Shown here piece after piece: positions 1 to 7,407 of a stretch of 36,335 bases of DNA (its first letter is position 1; each line of letters begins with the position of its first letter). The notes below the pieces were generated by a model that saw nothing but the letters and a program-made list of their open reading frames with translations, was not told where the DNA came from and ran no database searches. The position numbers and the translations under genes were made by a program. Location: positions 1 through 36,335 of the forward strand of contig URNT01000032.1 of the NCBI GenBank assembly GCA_900549235.1, read 5' to 3'. The DNA is from an uncultured Clostridium sp. (GTDB lineage: Bacteria; Bacillota; Clostridia; Lachnospirales; Lachnospiraceae).

Positions 1-182
1 AAAACGGAGCTGTCGCTCCGGTAGATTATTCATCTACTTTTGCAACAGCCCCTTTCATAGGCTGAGGAAAGCGTCCGGTCTGCTCGCGCAAGGGTCTGCG
101 ACCCCTACAGACCGGACGCTGCACTACGTCGGAAGTGAATTCCGACTGCGTGAATTTAGTTCGAGGGGGTGGGCCCCCTCGA
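1..182. repeat. Cluster of five consecutive hairpins, no gene
   Basis: No credible gene lies in 1-318. The first 182 bases hold five perfect inverted repeats in a row: 5-10/15-20 (CGGAGC/GCTCCG), 21-26/32-37 (followed by TTTT), 71-82/108-119 (12 bp, arm GCGTCCGGTCTG) with a nested 92-96/100-104 stem, 128-134/140-146, and 161-169/174-182 (9 bp around a TGGG loop). Read on the minus strand, bases 52-38 give GGGCTGTTGCAAAA, which resembles the terminal inverted repeats of several insertion sequence families; an element end here is only a guess, since no transposase is visible. It could also be a structured RNA tail or stacked terminators of a gene to the left. Confidence 0.6.
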
Positions 183-253
183 GCTCCCCCTTGGATTGCT
201 TAAGTTTGTTTTGAGTTTTGGGGGAGATGGTGGACTTATTTTTTTTGTTTTGG

Positions 254-282
254 TTGATGGGGGAGGAGTTTTTTGGTATAGT
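254..282 (+). promoter_or_regulatory. Sigma-A-type promoter for the AEC permease
   Basis: TTGATG at 254-259 and TATAGT at 277-282 are separated by exactly 17 bases and lie 36 bases ahead of the permease start. Confidence 0.55.
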
Positions 283-318
283 AGGGGAAACGTTTGATGG
301 ATAGGGAGGTATAGAGGG

Positions 319-1230
319 ATGAGTGAGATACTGACGAAGGCGGCCTGTTTTGTGGCGATTATTGGGCTTGGGTATGGGCTTAGGAGACGGGGGTTTTTTA
401 AGGAGGAGGATTTTCATGTGCTGTCCAGAATTGTGCTGAAGATCACCCTTCCGGCGGCAATCGTGTCGAATTTTGCGGGGATGGATCTGCGGCCTTCTAT
501 GCTGCTTCTGACGGTTCTGGGGCTGGGCGGGGGAGTGGTGATGCTTCTTGCGGGAGCGGTGGTGACGGCGGGAAGGAGCCGGGAGGAGAGGGCATTTTTT
601 ATGCTCAATATGTCTGGCTATAATATCGGAAATTTCACCATGCCCTTTGCCCAAGGCTTTTTAGGGCCCATCGGGGTGGTGACTACCAGCCTGTTTGATG
701 CGGGAAATGCTTTTATCTGTCTGGGCGGGGCATACAGTGTGGTTTCTATGGTGAAAAATGGTTCCGGCAGGATCTCCCTTCTGCCGATTGCAAAGACTCT
801 GATTCGGTCGGTGCCCTTTGATGCCTATGTGCTGATGACGGTGCTTTCCCTGGCTCATCTGAGCCTTCCGGGGCCGGTGGTGTCCTTTGCGGAGATTATC
901 TCCGGCGCCAATGCCTTTATGGCTATGCTGATGATCGGTGTAGGCTTTAAGATTTCCGGCGACAGGAGCCAGAAGGGGAAGATCATCAAGATCCTTTCTG
1001 TGCGATACGGCATTTCCGCTCTCATGGCAGGCGCTCTTTACCTGTTCCTGCCCATCCAGACAGAATACCGCCAGGCCCTGGCCATCCTGTGCTTCAGCCC
1101 CATCGCCTCCGCAGCCCCGGCTTTCACCGCGGATCTGAAAAGCGATTTCGGACTGGCAAGCGCTATCAATTCTATTTCCATTGTCATCAGTATTGTGCTG
1201 ATTACAGGAACTCTTTTGATTTTGCTGTGA
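319..1230 (+). CDS. AEC-family (auxin efflux carrier type) permease
   Basis: A 303-residue membrane protein, close to the usual ~310 of the AEC/Mem_trans family, whose bacterial members move malate and other small organic anions or amino-acid-like solutes across the cytoplasmic membrane. Hydrophobic segments run from residue 8 to the C terminus, with the family's half-repeat around the Asn/Gly-rich stretch NMSGYNIGNFTMPFAQG near residues 96-112. The ATG at 319 has AGGGAGGT at 303-310. It is a single-gene unit with its own promoter and terminator, so context gives no substrate. The family is clear from hydropathy and motifs; specificity is unknown. Confidence 0.85.
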   Translation: MSEILTKAACFVAIIGLGYGLRRRGFFKEEDFHVLSRIVLKITLPAAIVSNFAGMDLRPSMLLLTVLGLGGGVVMLLAGAVVTAGRSREERAFFMLNMSGYNIGNFTMPFAQGFLGPIGVVTTSLFDAGNAFICLGGAYSVVSMVKNGSGRISLLPIAKTLIRSVPFDAYVLMTVLSLAHLSLPGPVVSFAEIISGANAFMAMLMIGVGFKISGDRSQKGKIIKILSVRYGISALMAGALYLFLPIQTEYRQALAILCFSPIASAAPAFTADLKSDFGLASAINSISIVISIVLITGTLLILL

Positions 1231-1311
1231 TGTGTATAGAATGGGAGAACAGGGATATAATAGAAGTATCACAAAAGAGAAAAAATTAATACTTATCCTC
1301 CCCTTTTTAAT

Positions 1312-1352
1312 ACCTCGTCTGTCCGCTTTGTGCGGTGGGCGGGGTGTTTTTT
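1312..1352 (+). terminator. Rho-independent terminator after the permease
   Basis: A long GC-rich stem with several G-U pairs (ACCTCGTCTGTC against GGTGGGCGGGGT, 1312-1345) is followed by a T run at 1347-1352, about 80 bases after the permease stop. Confidence 0.65.
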
Positions 1353-1452
1353 GCGTTTTTCCTTATTTTATCAGGGTTTGTGGGTGGGGACAAGTGTGAA
1401 AATGCTTGCTAGAAAATGATAGAACATTTGTTTTGACACAAAATTGACACAA

Positions 1453-1503
1453 CTAATGTAACAACCGTTGACGCAACTGTAATCTGTTCGTCTGCCTTTT
1501 CAT
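1453..1503 (-). other. Possible 16-codon frame behind the MNT gene
   Basis: Starting four bases past the MNT stop, a 16-codon frame (MKRQTNRLQLRQRLLH) begins with ATG at 1503. The sequence GGAGGTGG, 12-19 bases ahead of that ATG and inside the MNT gene, could act as its ribosome site. MNT genes are normally paired with a HEPN toxin gene, so this is where a partner would start; what is here is far too short. It may be the stump of a lost partner or chance. Confidence 0.25.
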
Positions 1504-1506
1504 GCG

Positions 1507-1836
1507 TCAAATTGCCACCTCCTCTGTTTCTATATTGTGATAAAACATATATGCGTTTTTCCAGTAATTAAAATGGTCGAAATTTTGTACCACAGGCATA
1601 ATATCCGTTTCATGTTCCATATTGAAATCGTAGGTAATATCACAGATTTTCTTTTCATAAGAGCGAAGTTCAGAATCGGCCAAATCCAGCAGAATCATAA
1701 CATCTACATCGGAATCAGGTTTAAAATCCCCTCTGGCATAAGATCCATATAAAATTATCCGTTTCATATGCCCATCCGAAACGGCTTCCAGCTCCTTTCG
1801 GTACAAATATAAAAGTTTTTTCACATTTAGCGGCAT
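1507..1836 (-). CDS. MNT-type nucleotidyltransferase (minimal antitoxin-like)
   Basis: A 109-residue protein of the minimal nucleotidyltransferase family. The signature GSYARGD lies at residues 31-37, the metal-binding DxD at D43/D45, and a third acidic residue at D78 in ETDIMPVV. Characterised relatives (MntA) transfer AMP to a HEPN RNase toxin and neutralise it. The ATG at 1836 is preferred over an upstream one at 1872 because GGAGGTGG sits directly ahead of it. No intact HEPN partner is visible on either side, so it is an orphan here. The gene is AT-richer than its neighbours, which fits transfer. Nucleotidyltransferase is clear; an antitoxin role is inferred. Confidence 0.8.
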   Translation of the reverse strand: MPLNVKKLLYLYRKELEAVSDGHMKRIILYGSYARGDFKPDSDVDVMILLDLADSELRSYEKKICDITYDFNMEHETDIMPVVQNFDHFNYWKNAYMFYHNIETEEVAI

Positions 1837-1879
1837 GATTCCACCTCCTCTGTATCTTTCTAATTCTATCATATCACAT

Positions 1880-1898
1880 TTTCACAAGAATAGTGAAA
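1880..1898. promoter_or_regulatory. Inverted repeat upstream of the MNT gene
   Basis: TTTCAC at 1880-1885 and GTGAAA at 1893-1898 form a 6-7-6 inverted repeat in the AT-rich leader 44 bases upstream of the MNT start. A TATGAT-like -10 for the minus strand lies just downstream. It could be an operator; this is inferred only from position and symmetry. Confidence 0.3.
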
Positions 1899-1955
1899 TT
1901 TTCTTAAACGATAAACCTGGAAATACAGTTTCCCATATCCTCCCCAAACAAAATG

Positions 1956-1964
1956 TGCTATAAT
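1956..1964 (+). promoter_or_regulatory. Extended -10 promoter for ogt
   Basis: TGCTATAAT at 1956-1964 is a perfect extended -10 element 47 bases ahead of the ogt start. No good -35 is seen, which extended -10 promoters tolerate. Confidence 0.55.
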
Positions 1965-2011
1965 ACGGATAAACATTACAACAGATCCTACAAAAGAAGG
2001 AGGAACACCCC

Positions 2012-2572
2012 ATGCCCTGTTATACTACCACTATTTCATCCCCTCTGGGACGCCTCACCCTTTCCAGTGACGGTGATTTCCTTACGGGCCTCTGGATCCA
2101 GGATCAGAAGTATTTTGGAGGAAAGGTGTTGAAGGGGGAGTGCAGGGAGGACGGCAGCCTTCCTGCTTTTTCCGCGGCGGCGGCCTGGCTTTCGCGGTAT
2201 TTTGCAGGGGAGCGGCCTGTGCCTGGGGAGCTTTCCCTGCAGCCTGAGGGCAGTCCGTTTCAGCAGGAAATCTGGAAACTGTTATGTGAGATCCCTTATG
2301 GTCAGGTGACTACCTATGGAGCACTGGCCAGAGAGGCGGCGCTCCGGCTTGGGCGGGAGCGTATGTCCGGCCAGGCGGCAGGAGGAGCGGTGGGCCATAA
2401 TCCCATTTCCATTATCATTCCCTGCCACCGGGTGGTGGGAGCGGATGGAAGCCTGACAGGCTATGCCGGGGGAATCAGCAAAAAGGTGTGGCTGCTGGAG
2501 CATGAGGGAGTGGATATGAGGGGAATTTTTTGGCCGGAGCAGAAGGAGAAAGAAAATGAGGAGGGAGGATGA
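2012..2572 (+). CDS. ogt: Methylated-DNA--protein-cysteine methyltransferase (Ogt/MGMT)
   Basis: A suicide DNA repair enzyme that moves the alkyl group of O6-alkylguanine or O4-alkylthymine onto its own cysteine. The 186-residue protein has the family order: a variable N-terminal domain, SPFQQEIWKLLCEIPYGQVTTYG (81-103, the DNA-binding helix region), and the active site IIIPCHRVVG with C138. The ATG at 2012 follows AAGAAGGAGGA. The Arg that flips the damaged base in human MGMT (context ARAVGGA) aligns here with Gln121 (GQAAGGA); from memory this is common in clostridial relatives. It stands alone and converges with the PadR gene, the two stop codons sharing one small hairpin. Confidence 0.93.
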   Translation: MPCYTTTISSPLGRLTLSSDGDFLTGLWIQDQKYFGGKVLKGECREDGSLPAFSAAAAWLSRYFAGERPVPGELSLQPEGSPFQQEIWKLLCEIPYGQVTTYGALAREAALRLGRERMSGQAAGGAVGHNPISIIIPCHRVVGADGSLTGYAGGISKKVWLLEHEGVDMRGIFWPEQKEKENEEGG

Positions 2573-2581
2573 GATTCATCC
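2567..2581. terminator. Small hairpin shared by two convergent stop codons
   Basis: GGATGA at 2567-2572 and TCATCC at 2576-2581 pair around GAT; the two arms contain the stop codons of ogt (plus) and of the PadR gene (minus). It could act as a weak bidirectional end, but no T tract follows on either side. Confidence 0.3.
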
Positions 2582-3118
2582 CTCCTCCTCGCACATTTTT
2601 ATGCATACATTCAGCCATCTGCAGTATGCTTCCTCCCGCAGGATTCCGCCTGTGAGGATCATATAGTCATAAAATGCGTCAGTGTCTTTTGAGGGAATAC
2701 CGCAAAAGGTCTCCTGATTTTCCATGAGTTGGGCGAGTCTGGCTTGGTGCTGGGTCAGCTGGCTTTTTATAAGCTCCATTCGTCTGGCGCTTCCAAGATG
2801 ATTTCCAAAGAAGAGCCGGAGGCGGAAAATGTCTTTAGCCGTTTCCTGCATAGGTTCGTCCAAGCTGAGCCACTGGAGGAAATCCTTCCTGCCAGCGTTT
2901 GTAATTGTGTAGACTTTCTTTTCCAGGACGGTTCCTGCAATTTTAATGTCATAAGTAACCATACCTTCGGTGGTGAGCCTTTTCAGTTCGGGGTAGATCT
3001 GGCTATGCTTGGCGTTCCAGAATTCGGCCAGAGCCCCCTCAAATTGCTGCATCAATTCATATCCAGTCATAGATCTTTGATTCAAAAGTCCAAGAATCGC
3101 ATATTTTAAGGTTCTCAT
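2576..3118 (-). CDS. PadR-family transcriptional regulator
   Basis: A 180-residue PadR-type repressor with an N-terminal winged helix (residues 1-75, MRTLKYAILGLLNQRSMTGY and HSQIYPELKRL) and a C-terminal coiled-coil dimerisation part (Vir_C-like, residues ~90-180). Such proteins release DNA when they bind phenolic or other small hydrophobic molecules. It starts 15 bases after the stop of the Old-Yellow-Enzyme-type gene on the same strand with AAGGA ahead, so the two are probably one transcript. It may sense a substrate or product of the accessory block or repress its own operon; its targets are unknown. Confidence 0.88.
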   Translation of the reverse strand: MRTLKYAILGLLNQRSMTGYELMQQFEGALAEFWNAKHSQIYPELKRLTTEGMVTYDIKIAGTVLEKKVYTITNAGRKDFLQWLSLDEPMQETAKDIFRLRLFFGNHLGSARRMELIKSQLTQHQARLAQLMENQETFCGIPSKDTDAFYDYMILTGGILREEAYCRWLNVCIKMCEEEG

Positions 3119-3133
3119 AATCTATTCCTTATT

Positions 3134-5080
3134 TCAAATATCAAGAGCCGCATGATAGCCCAGATAAACAGCATTTGTAATAGTAGAAACCCTGGAAGCA
3201 TCTCCAATCACAGCGGTATAGGGAGCGGTACCGGAAAGTTCTGTAACGAGGGCTTTTTTGGAACGTTGACCCAAGGCACAGATCACGCTGGTTCCGGGTA
3301 TCAAATGCTTCTTTCCGTCTTTATCCTCGCATAAAATTCCGTCTTTTCTTACTTCAAGGCCTTTCATACCCGTATGTATGATAACATACCGGTCTACTTC
3401 CTTTAAGAGCAGCGGACGGTGGCGGATATTGGCGTCCGGGGCTAGTTCCTCACGCATTTCTATAAGATGAACCCGCTTTCCTTCCATGCCCAGATGGATA
3501 GCGCATTCGCAGCCGGCCAGGCCGCCACCGAATACAACTACATCATCAGTTATCTTTTCCTTTTCCAAGTAGTAATGATTCACAAGAGTAACATTTTCAC
3601 CGTCAAGTCCGGGGATATTAGGGACAAATGGCTCGGAGCCCACGGCAATGATTAAGGCGTCGGGATGTTCTTTTTCAACATATTCCTTTGTGACCTCCGT
3701 AGAAAGACGGAACTGGACACCGGCCTTTTTTGCCATACGGGTATAGGAATCAATGAGCTGGTACATTTCATATTTAAATGGAATGGCCTGCTCGCTTTTT
3801 AAAATTCCTCCAAGCTCAGGTTCTTTTTCACACAGGATTACCTTATGTCCCCGGCAGGCAGCAGTATAAGCAGCATAAAGTCCTCCTGGACCGCCTCCTG
3901 CGATCAACACCCGTTTCTTTTCTCTGGCAGGTTGAATTTCATAACCTTCTATTTCACGTCCGATCAGAGGATTGACAGTACAGCGCCTGGTGGCTGTAGT
4001 TGCGCGCTCCGCCATACAGGTAAAGCAACGCAGACAGCGGACGATTTCATCTTCTCTGTTTTCCGTCACTTTTCTTGGAAGAAAGGGGTCAGCCAGAAGG
4101 GCTCTTGCCATATATACGATGTCAGCCTTTCCTTCAGCCAGAAGCGTCTCCATCTGCTGAGGGTCATTCAGTCCGCCCAGAGTAGCCACAGGTACAGAGA
4201 CATGCTTCTTGATCTCCGCAGCTAGATATACGTTGCATCCGTGTTCCTTGAACATAGAAGGATGAGTATCACCAAAGCCTCTTTGATAAGTACCGGCTGA
4301 TACATGGAGAAGGTCGATATAAGGCTGGAGTTTACAGGCAATCTGGATCCCTTCATCCAGACCGTATCCTCCTTCAAACAGTTCTGAACCGCTGAAGCGG
4401 AACTCGATGGGGAAGCCGGTTCCTACTGCCTGGCGCACATTTTTTAATACTTCAATAGCAAATCGGCATCTGTTTTCGAGACTGCCGCCATATTCATCGG
4501 TTCTTTTGTTGAAATAGGGAGATAAAAACTGATTGATCAGCCAGCCATGTCCTCCGTGGATCATCAGCATTTCAAATCCAGCCCGTTTGGCCAAGGCGGC
4601 AACCTGCCCATAGGCAGCAGCTATTTCGTGGAGCATATCTGCAGTAAGGGCTTTTATAGAAATACCATCAGGGCGTATCGTATCAGAGGGACCCCATTGG
4701 CACAGACTTTGTTGCTTGGAATGGTCTGTCATATAGGTACCTGCATACATGCCGGAGTGGGAAAGCTCCAGACTTGGGATTGCGCCATGGCGCCGGATGG
4801 CATCGGCTGTATAGGTGGCTGCTGCCAGGGAATTTAGGATAGAGGTATCCAAATGGTAGGCATGGGAACCGTCGGTTTTCGGATGAACCATACATTCACT
4901 AACGGTGACGGCTCCTGCACCACCTTTTCCACGCAGCTCATAAAAAGCAGTGGATTTGGGACCGATGCAGCCATCGTTGGTGATGTCTGTTCCGCCCATG
5001 GGGGCAGAGAACATACGATTTTTAAATGTTACGTTCCCGATGGTAATGGGAGAACAGAGATGTGGAAATTTGTGCAACAT
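3134..5080 (-). CDS. Old-Yellow-Enzyme-type FMN/FAD/4Fe-4S enoate reductase (BaiH/2,4-dienoyl-CoA reductase family)
   Basis: A 648-residue multidomain reductase that in this family takes electrons from NAD(P)H through FAD and 4Fe-4S to FMN and reduces an activated C=C bond. Residues 1-340 form the FMN TIM barrel, with the family signature INQFLSPYFNKRTDEYGGSL (182-201) preceded by H175/H178. Cluster cysteines are C349, C352, C355 and C367, a C-x2-C-x2-C-x11-C pattern one residue tighter than the C-x2-C-x3-C-x11-C of E. coli FadH. The FAD motif is GGGPGG (395-400), and a second nucleotide-binding motif FGGGLAG lies near 519. AAAGGAG precedes the ATG at 5080. It has its own promoter downstream of the LysR gene. 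Enoate reductases, bile-acid BaiCD/BaiH and amine dehydrogenases share this fold, so substrate is open. Confidence 0.88.
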   Translation of the reverse strand: MLHKFPHLCSPITIGNVTFKNRMFSAPMGGTDITNDGCIGPKSTAFYELRGKGGAGAVTVSECMVHPKTDGSHAYHLDTSILNSLAAATYTADAIRRHGAIPSLELSHSGMYAGTYMTDHSKQQSLCQWGPSDTIRPDGISIKALTADMLHEIAAAYGQVAALAKRAGFEMLMIHGGHGWLINQFLSPYFNKRTDEYGGSLENRCRFAIEVLKNVRQAVGTGFPIEFRFSGSELFEGGYGLDEGIQIACKLQPYIDLLHVSAGTYQRGFGDTHPSMFKEHGCNVYLAAEIKKHVSVPVATLGGLNDPQQMETLLAEGKADIVYMARALLADPFLPRKVTENREDEIVRCLRCFTCMAERATTATRRCTVNPLIGREIEGYEIQPAREKKRVLIAGGGPGGLYAAYTAACRGHKVILCEKEPELGGILKSEQAIPFKYEMYQLIDSYTRMAKKAGVQFRLSTEVTKEYVEKEHPDALIIAVGSEPFVPNIPGLDGENVTLVNHYYLEKEKITDDVVVFGGGLAGCECAIHLGMEGKRVHLIEMREELAPDANIRHRPLLLKEVDRYVIIHTGMKGLEVRKDGILCEDKDGKKHLIPGTSVICALGQRSKKALVTELSGTAPYTAVIGDASRVSTITNAVYLGYHAALDI

Positions 5081-5121
5081 GGAAAGGCTCCTTTCTTATG
5101 GGTCTGGAATATATTATTAAT

Positions 5122-5150
5122 AACATAACATATTAAAATAAACATGTCAA
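5122..5150 (-). promoter_or_regulatory. Sigma-A promoter for the enoate reductase gene
   Basis: On the minus strand TTGACA (5150-5145) and TATGTT (5127-5122) are 17 bases apart, in the AT-rich gap between the LysR gene and the reductase gene. The perfect -35 suggests expression independent of readthrough from the regulator. Confidence 0.7.
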
Positions 5151-5167
5151 TATTTACATATTTACGT

Positions 5168-6088
5168 TTATGAAATAATAGAGCCTGATTCACAGGCACA
5201 GGCCATATCCTGGTCTCCAAGATAAAAACCCTTCAGAAAAGCAAGAAAATTTTGAGCCGCTTTTGATAGATAGCGGTCTGGGTTTCGAATGATGACAAGA
5301 GGACGCGTAATAGCTGGCCCGGCAATGGGCAAAACCTTTACATTGTGGCTGTAGAGACATTTTTTCTGAAAAGATTCGGAAACCAGAGCCAACCCGGTGT
5401 CAGCAGCAATTAGATCCAGCATTTGGCAATGAAAACATTCCATAACAACGTGAGGAGTAAAGCCAGCGTCCTGACAGATCTGATCTGTGAAACGCCGGAA
5501 GGAGTAGCCTTGAGGAAGGCAGATGAAGGGTTCATCTTTTAGCTGTGACAGATATATTTCTTTTTCAGAGGCAAGAGGATGGTTTCGGTTCAGTGCCACC
5601 ATAAAGCGTTCTTCTGTCAAAGTTTCCTGAATAATGTTGGGAAAGGGTAGTCTTTGGGACAGGATTAAAAAATCAAAAAAATTTCTTCTGAGTTCCTGTT
5701 CTGCTTCCTGGGGATCAATGGTCAGCTGGCTGATCTGGATGTCTGGATATTCATGCTTGTAGGAAAGAACTGCTTCCTGGATCAGACTGTGATTGATTGA
5801 GCCCAGACGCAGACTGTTGGTATCAGGGGAACGGAAATCAGCCATGGCATTGGTTCCATTTTCAATCAGGAGAAGGGCAGGGGAAATATATTTAAAAAAT
5901 GTTTGCCCACAGTCATTTAAACATACATTTCTTCCCACCCGGTCAAAAAGAGACACTCCCAGTTCTTTTTCAAGACGGGTTAGGCTGGCGCTTAAAGCAG
6001 GCTGAGCTATATTTAGTTTTCTGGCTGCTCTTGTAATATGCTCTTCTCTTGCGATTTCACAGAAATATTTTAATTGAAGAAGATCCAT
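5168..6088 (-). CDS. LysR-family transcriptional regulator
   Basis: A 306-residue LysR-type regulator. The N-terminal winged helix (residues 1-60) carries the classic AARKLNIAQPALSASLTRLE and ends in LGVSLFDR; the rest is a periplasmic-binding-protein-like effector domain. Two ATGs are adjacent (6091 and 6088); 6088 is chosen because it lies 6 rather than 3 bases from GGAGG. It faces the five-gene operon across 134 bases and precedes the reductase gene on its own strand, the usual place for a regulator that activates a divergent catabolic operon in response to the substrate or an intermediate. Effector unknown. Confidence 0.92.
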   Translation of the reverse strand: MDLLQLKYFCEIAREEHITRAARKLNIAQPALSASLTRLEKELGVSLFDRVGRNVCLNDCGQTFFKYISPALLLIENGTNAMADFRSPDTNSLRLGSINHSLIQEAVLSYKHEYPDIQISQLTIDPQEAEQELRRNFFDFLILSQRLPFPNIIQETLTEERFMVALNRNHPLASEKEIYLSQLKDEPFICLPQGYSFRRFTDQICQDAGFTPHVVMECFHCQMLDLIAADTGLALVSESFQKKCLYSHNVKVLPIAGPAITRPLVIIRNPDRYLSKAAQNFLAFLKGFYLGDQDMACACESGSIIS

Positions 6089-6119
6089 CATAAACCTCCG
6101 CAGATAATAATTTATATAT

Positions 6120-6136
6120 CAAATGTTATGAATTTG
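6120..6136. promoter_or_regulatory. Candidate LysR-regulator binding site
   Basis: CAAAT (6120-6124) and ATTTG (6132-6136) form a 5-7-5 inverted repeat in the divergent gap, 11 bases ahead of the -10 of the five-gene operon. LysR proteins bind short AT-rich dyads in this position; assignment is inferred from location and symmetry. Confidence 0.35.
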
Positions 6137-6144
6137 TTTGAAAT

Positions 6145-6153
6145 TGGTATTAT
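6145..6153 (+). promoter_or_regulatory. Extended -10 promoter of the five-gene operon
   Basis: TGGTATTAT (6145-6153) is an extended -10 sequence; the -35 region at 16 bases upstream (TTATGA) is poor, as expected of a promoter needing an activator. Confidence 0.4.
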
Positions 6154-6222
6154 ACATACTAACAGGATAATGGTAGCATAGAACTGTAGAAAAAACAATG
6201 AGAACTGGAAGGAGGAGGGGAA

Positions 6223-7407
6223 ATGTACAGTTTTGACAGCCAGGTAGACCGAAGGGGGACAGGCAGTATAAAATGGGATCGCGCAAAAGGGAAATTTCAT
6301 ACAGAAAAAGATATTATTCCTTTATGGATTGCGGACACTGATTTTAAGGCACCGGATCCCGTAAGGCAGGCACTGATCCAAAGAGCGGAGCATGGTGTTT
6401 ACGGTTATACCTTTGCCACAGAGGAATATAAGAAAGCTATTGCGGAATGGTATTCTAGTCAATATGGAATTCAGGTGGAGCATAACTGGGTATGCCCTAC
6501 CTGCAGTGTAGTGACGGCTTTGTATTTTACTATTCTTGCGTTAACCAGACCAGGGGATAGGGTGATGATCAATACACCGATTTATGATCCTTTTTACGCT
6601 ATCATACGGAATACAGGCCGGGAGACAGTTGAATCGGAACTGATTTGTACAGACGGCCGTTATGAGCTTGATTTTAGGGATATGGAGGAAAAGATGAAGG
6701 AGGGAGTCAGTCTCCTCATGTTTTGCAGCCCCCATAACCCCACCGGAAGAGTCTGGACAAGAAGAGAAATGGAACAGATTGTTTTTCTTTGCCAGAAGTA
6801 TGGTGTATATTTGGCATCTGATGAGATACATGGAGATTTGGCACTTTTTGGGAATCAGCATGTATCGGCAATGGAATTTCCGGAGATATTCAGTCAGTTG
6901 TCCGTGTACACAGCTCCGGGAAAGACATTTGCTTTGACAGGAATGGAAACATCTAATCTTTTGATCCCGGATGAAAATATGAGAAGCCGGATTATGGAAA
7001 AACTGAATGGAGCTTGGATTATGAGTCCAAACTTGTTTGGGCTTGCAGCAGCAAAGGCAGCTTATGAACAAGGGGAAGAATGGCTTAAAGAGGAAAAAAA
7101 GTATCTGGAGGAAAATTCACGTTTTGTGTCAGAATACGTGTATGAGCATATGCCTAAGGTACGAGTAAGCCCTCATGAAGGTACATATCTGATGTGGCTG
7201 GATTTTGGCTGCCTTGGATTTGGGAGTGAACTGTATTCCAGATTGGTAGAAGAGTGCGGTGTGGGTTTTGGTTCGGGTGAACAGTATGGAGAAGGTGGAA
7301 AAGGCTTTGTCCGTCTGAATATCGGCTGCTCCAGAGGGCTTCTAAGGAAAGCAATGGAGGCTGTAGGAAAATTATATAGCAAAAGAATGGGAGAGATAGA
7401 AGAATGA
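6223..7407 (+). CDS. PLP-dependent MalY/PatB-type aminotransferase / C-S beta-lyase
   Basis: A 394-residue fold-type I PLP enzyme of the MalY/PatB branch, most members of which cleave cystathionine or other cysteine S-conjugates to thiol, pyruvate and ammonia; some are aminotransferases. Markers are PLWIADTDF (33-41), YGYT (60-63), FCSPHNPTGRVW (167-178, N172 at the cofactor), SDEIHGDL (199-206, D200) and the Schiff-base lysine K234 in APGKTFALTGMETSN. Relatives usually read SKTFNLAGL there, so the pocket lining differs. The start follows GGAAGGAGGAGGGG. It is the first gene of the operon and overlaps the permease gene by four bases (ATGA), indicating coupled translation. Whether it is a lyase or a transaminase cannot be told from sequence. 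Confidence 0.87.
   Translation: MYSFDSQVDRRGTGSIKWDRAKGKFHTEKDIIPLWIADTDFKAPDPVRQALIQRAEHGVYGYTFATEEYKKAIAEWYSSQYGIQVEHNWVCPTCSVVTALYFTILALTRPGDRVMINTPIYDPFYAIIRNTGRETVESELICTDGRYELDFRDMEEKMKEGVSLLMFCSPHNPTGRVWTRREMEQIVFLCQKYGVYLASDEIHGDLALFGNQHVSAMEFPEIFSQLSVYTAPGKTFALTGMETSNLLIPDENMRSRIMEKLNGAWIMSPNLFGLAAAKAAYEQGEEWLKEEKKYLEENSRFVSEYVYEHMPKVRVSPHEGTYLMWLDFGCLGFGSELYSRLVEECGVGFGSGEQYGEGGKGFVRLNIGCSRGLLRKAMEAVGKLYSKRMGEIEE

Noticed and set aside
124..654. Reverse-strand open frame of 176 codons at the left edge
   Set aside because: It is made of Pro/His/Lys/Ser-rich sequence, overlaps the hairpins and the start of the clear AEC permease gene, and looks like no protein family.
6092..6222. Riboswitch in the divergent gap
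   Set aside because: The gap is short and AT-rich with no aptamer-like GC stems; only a short dyad and a promoter are visible.
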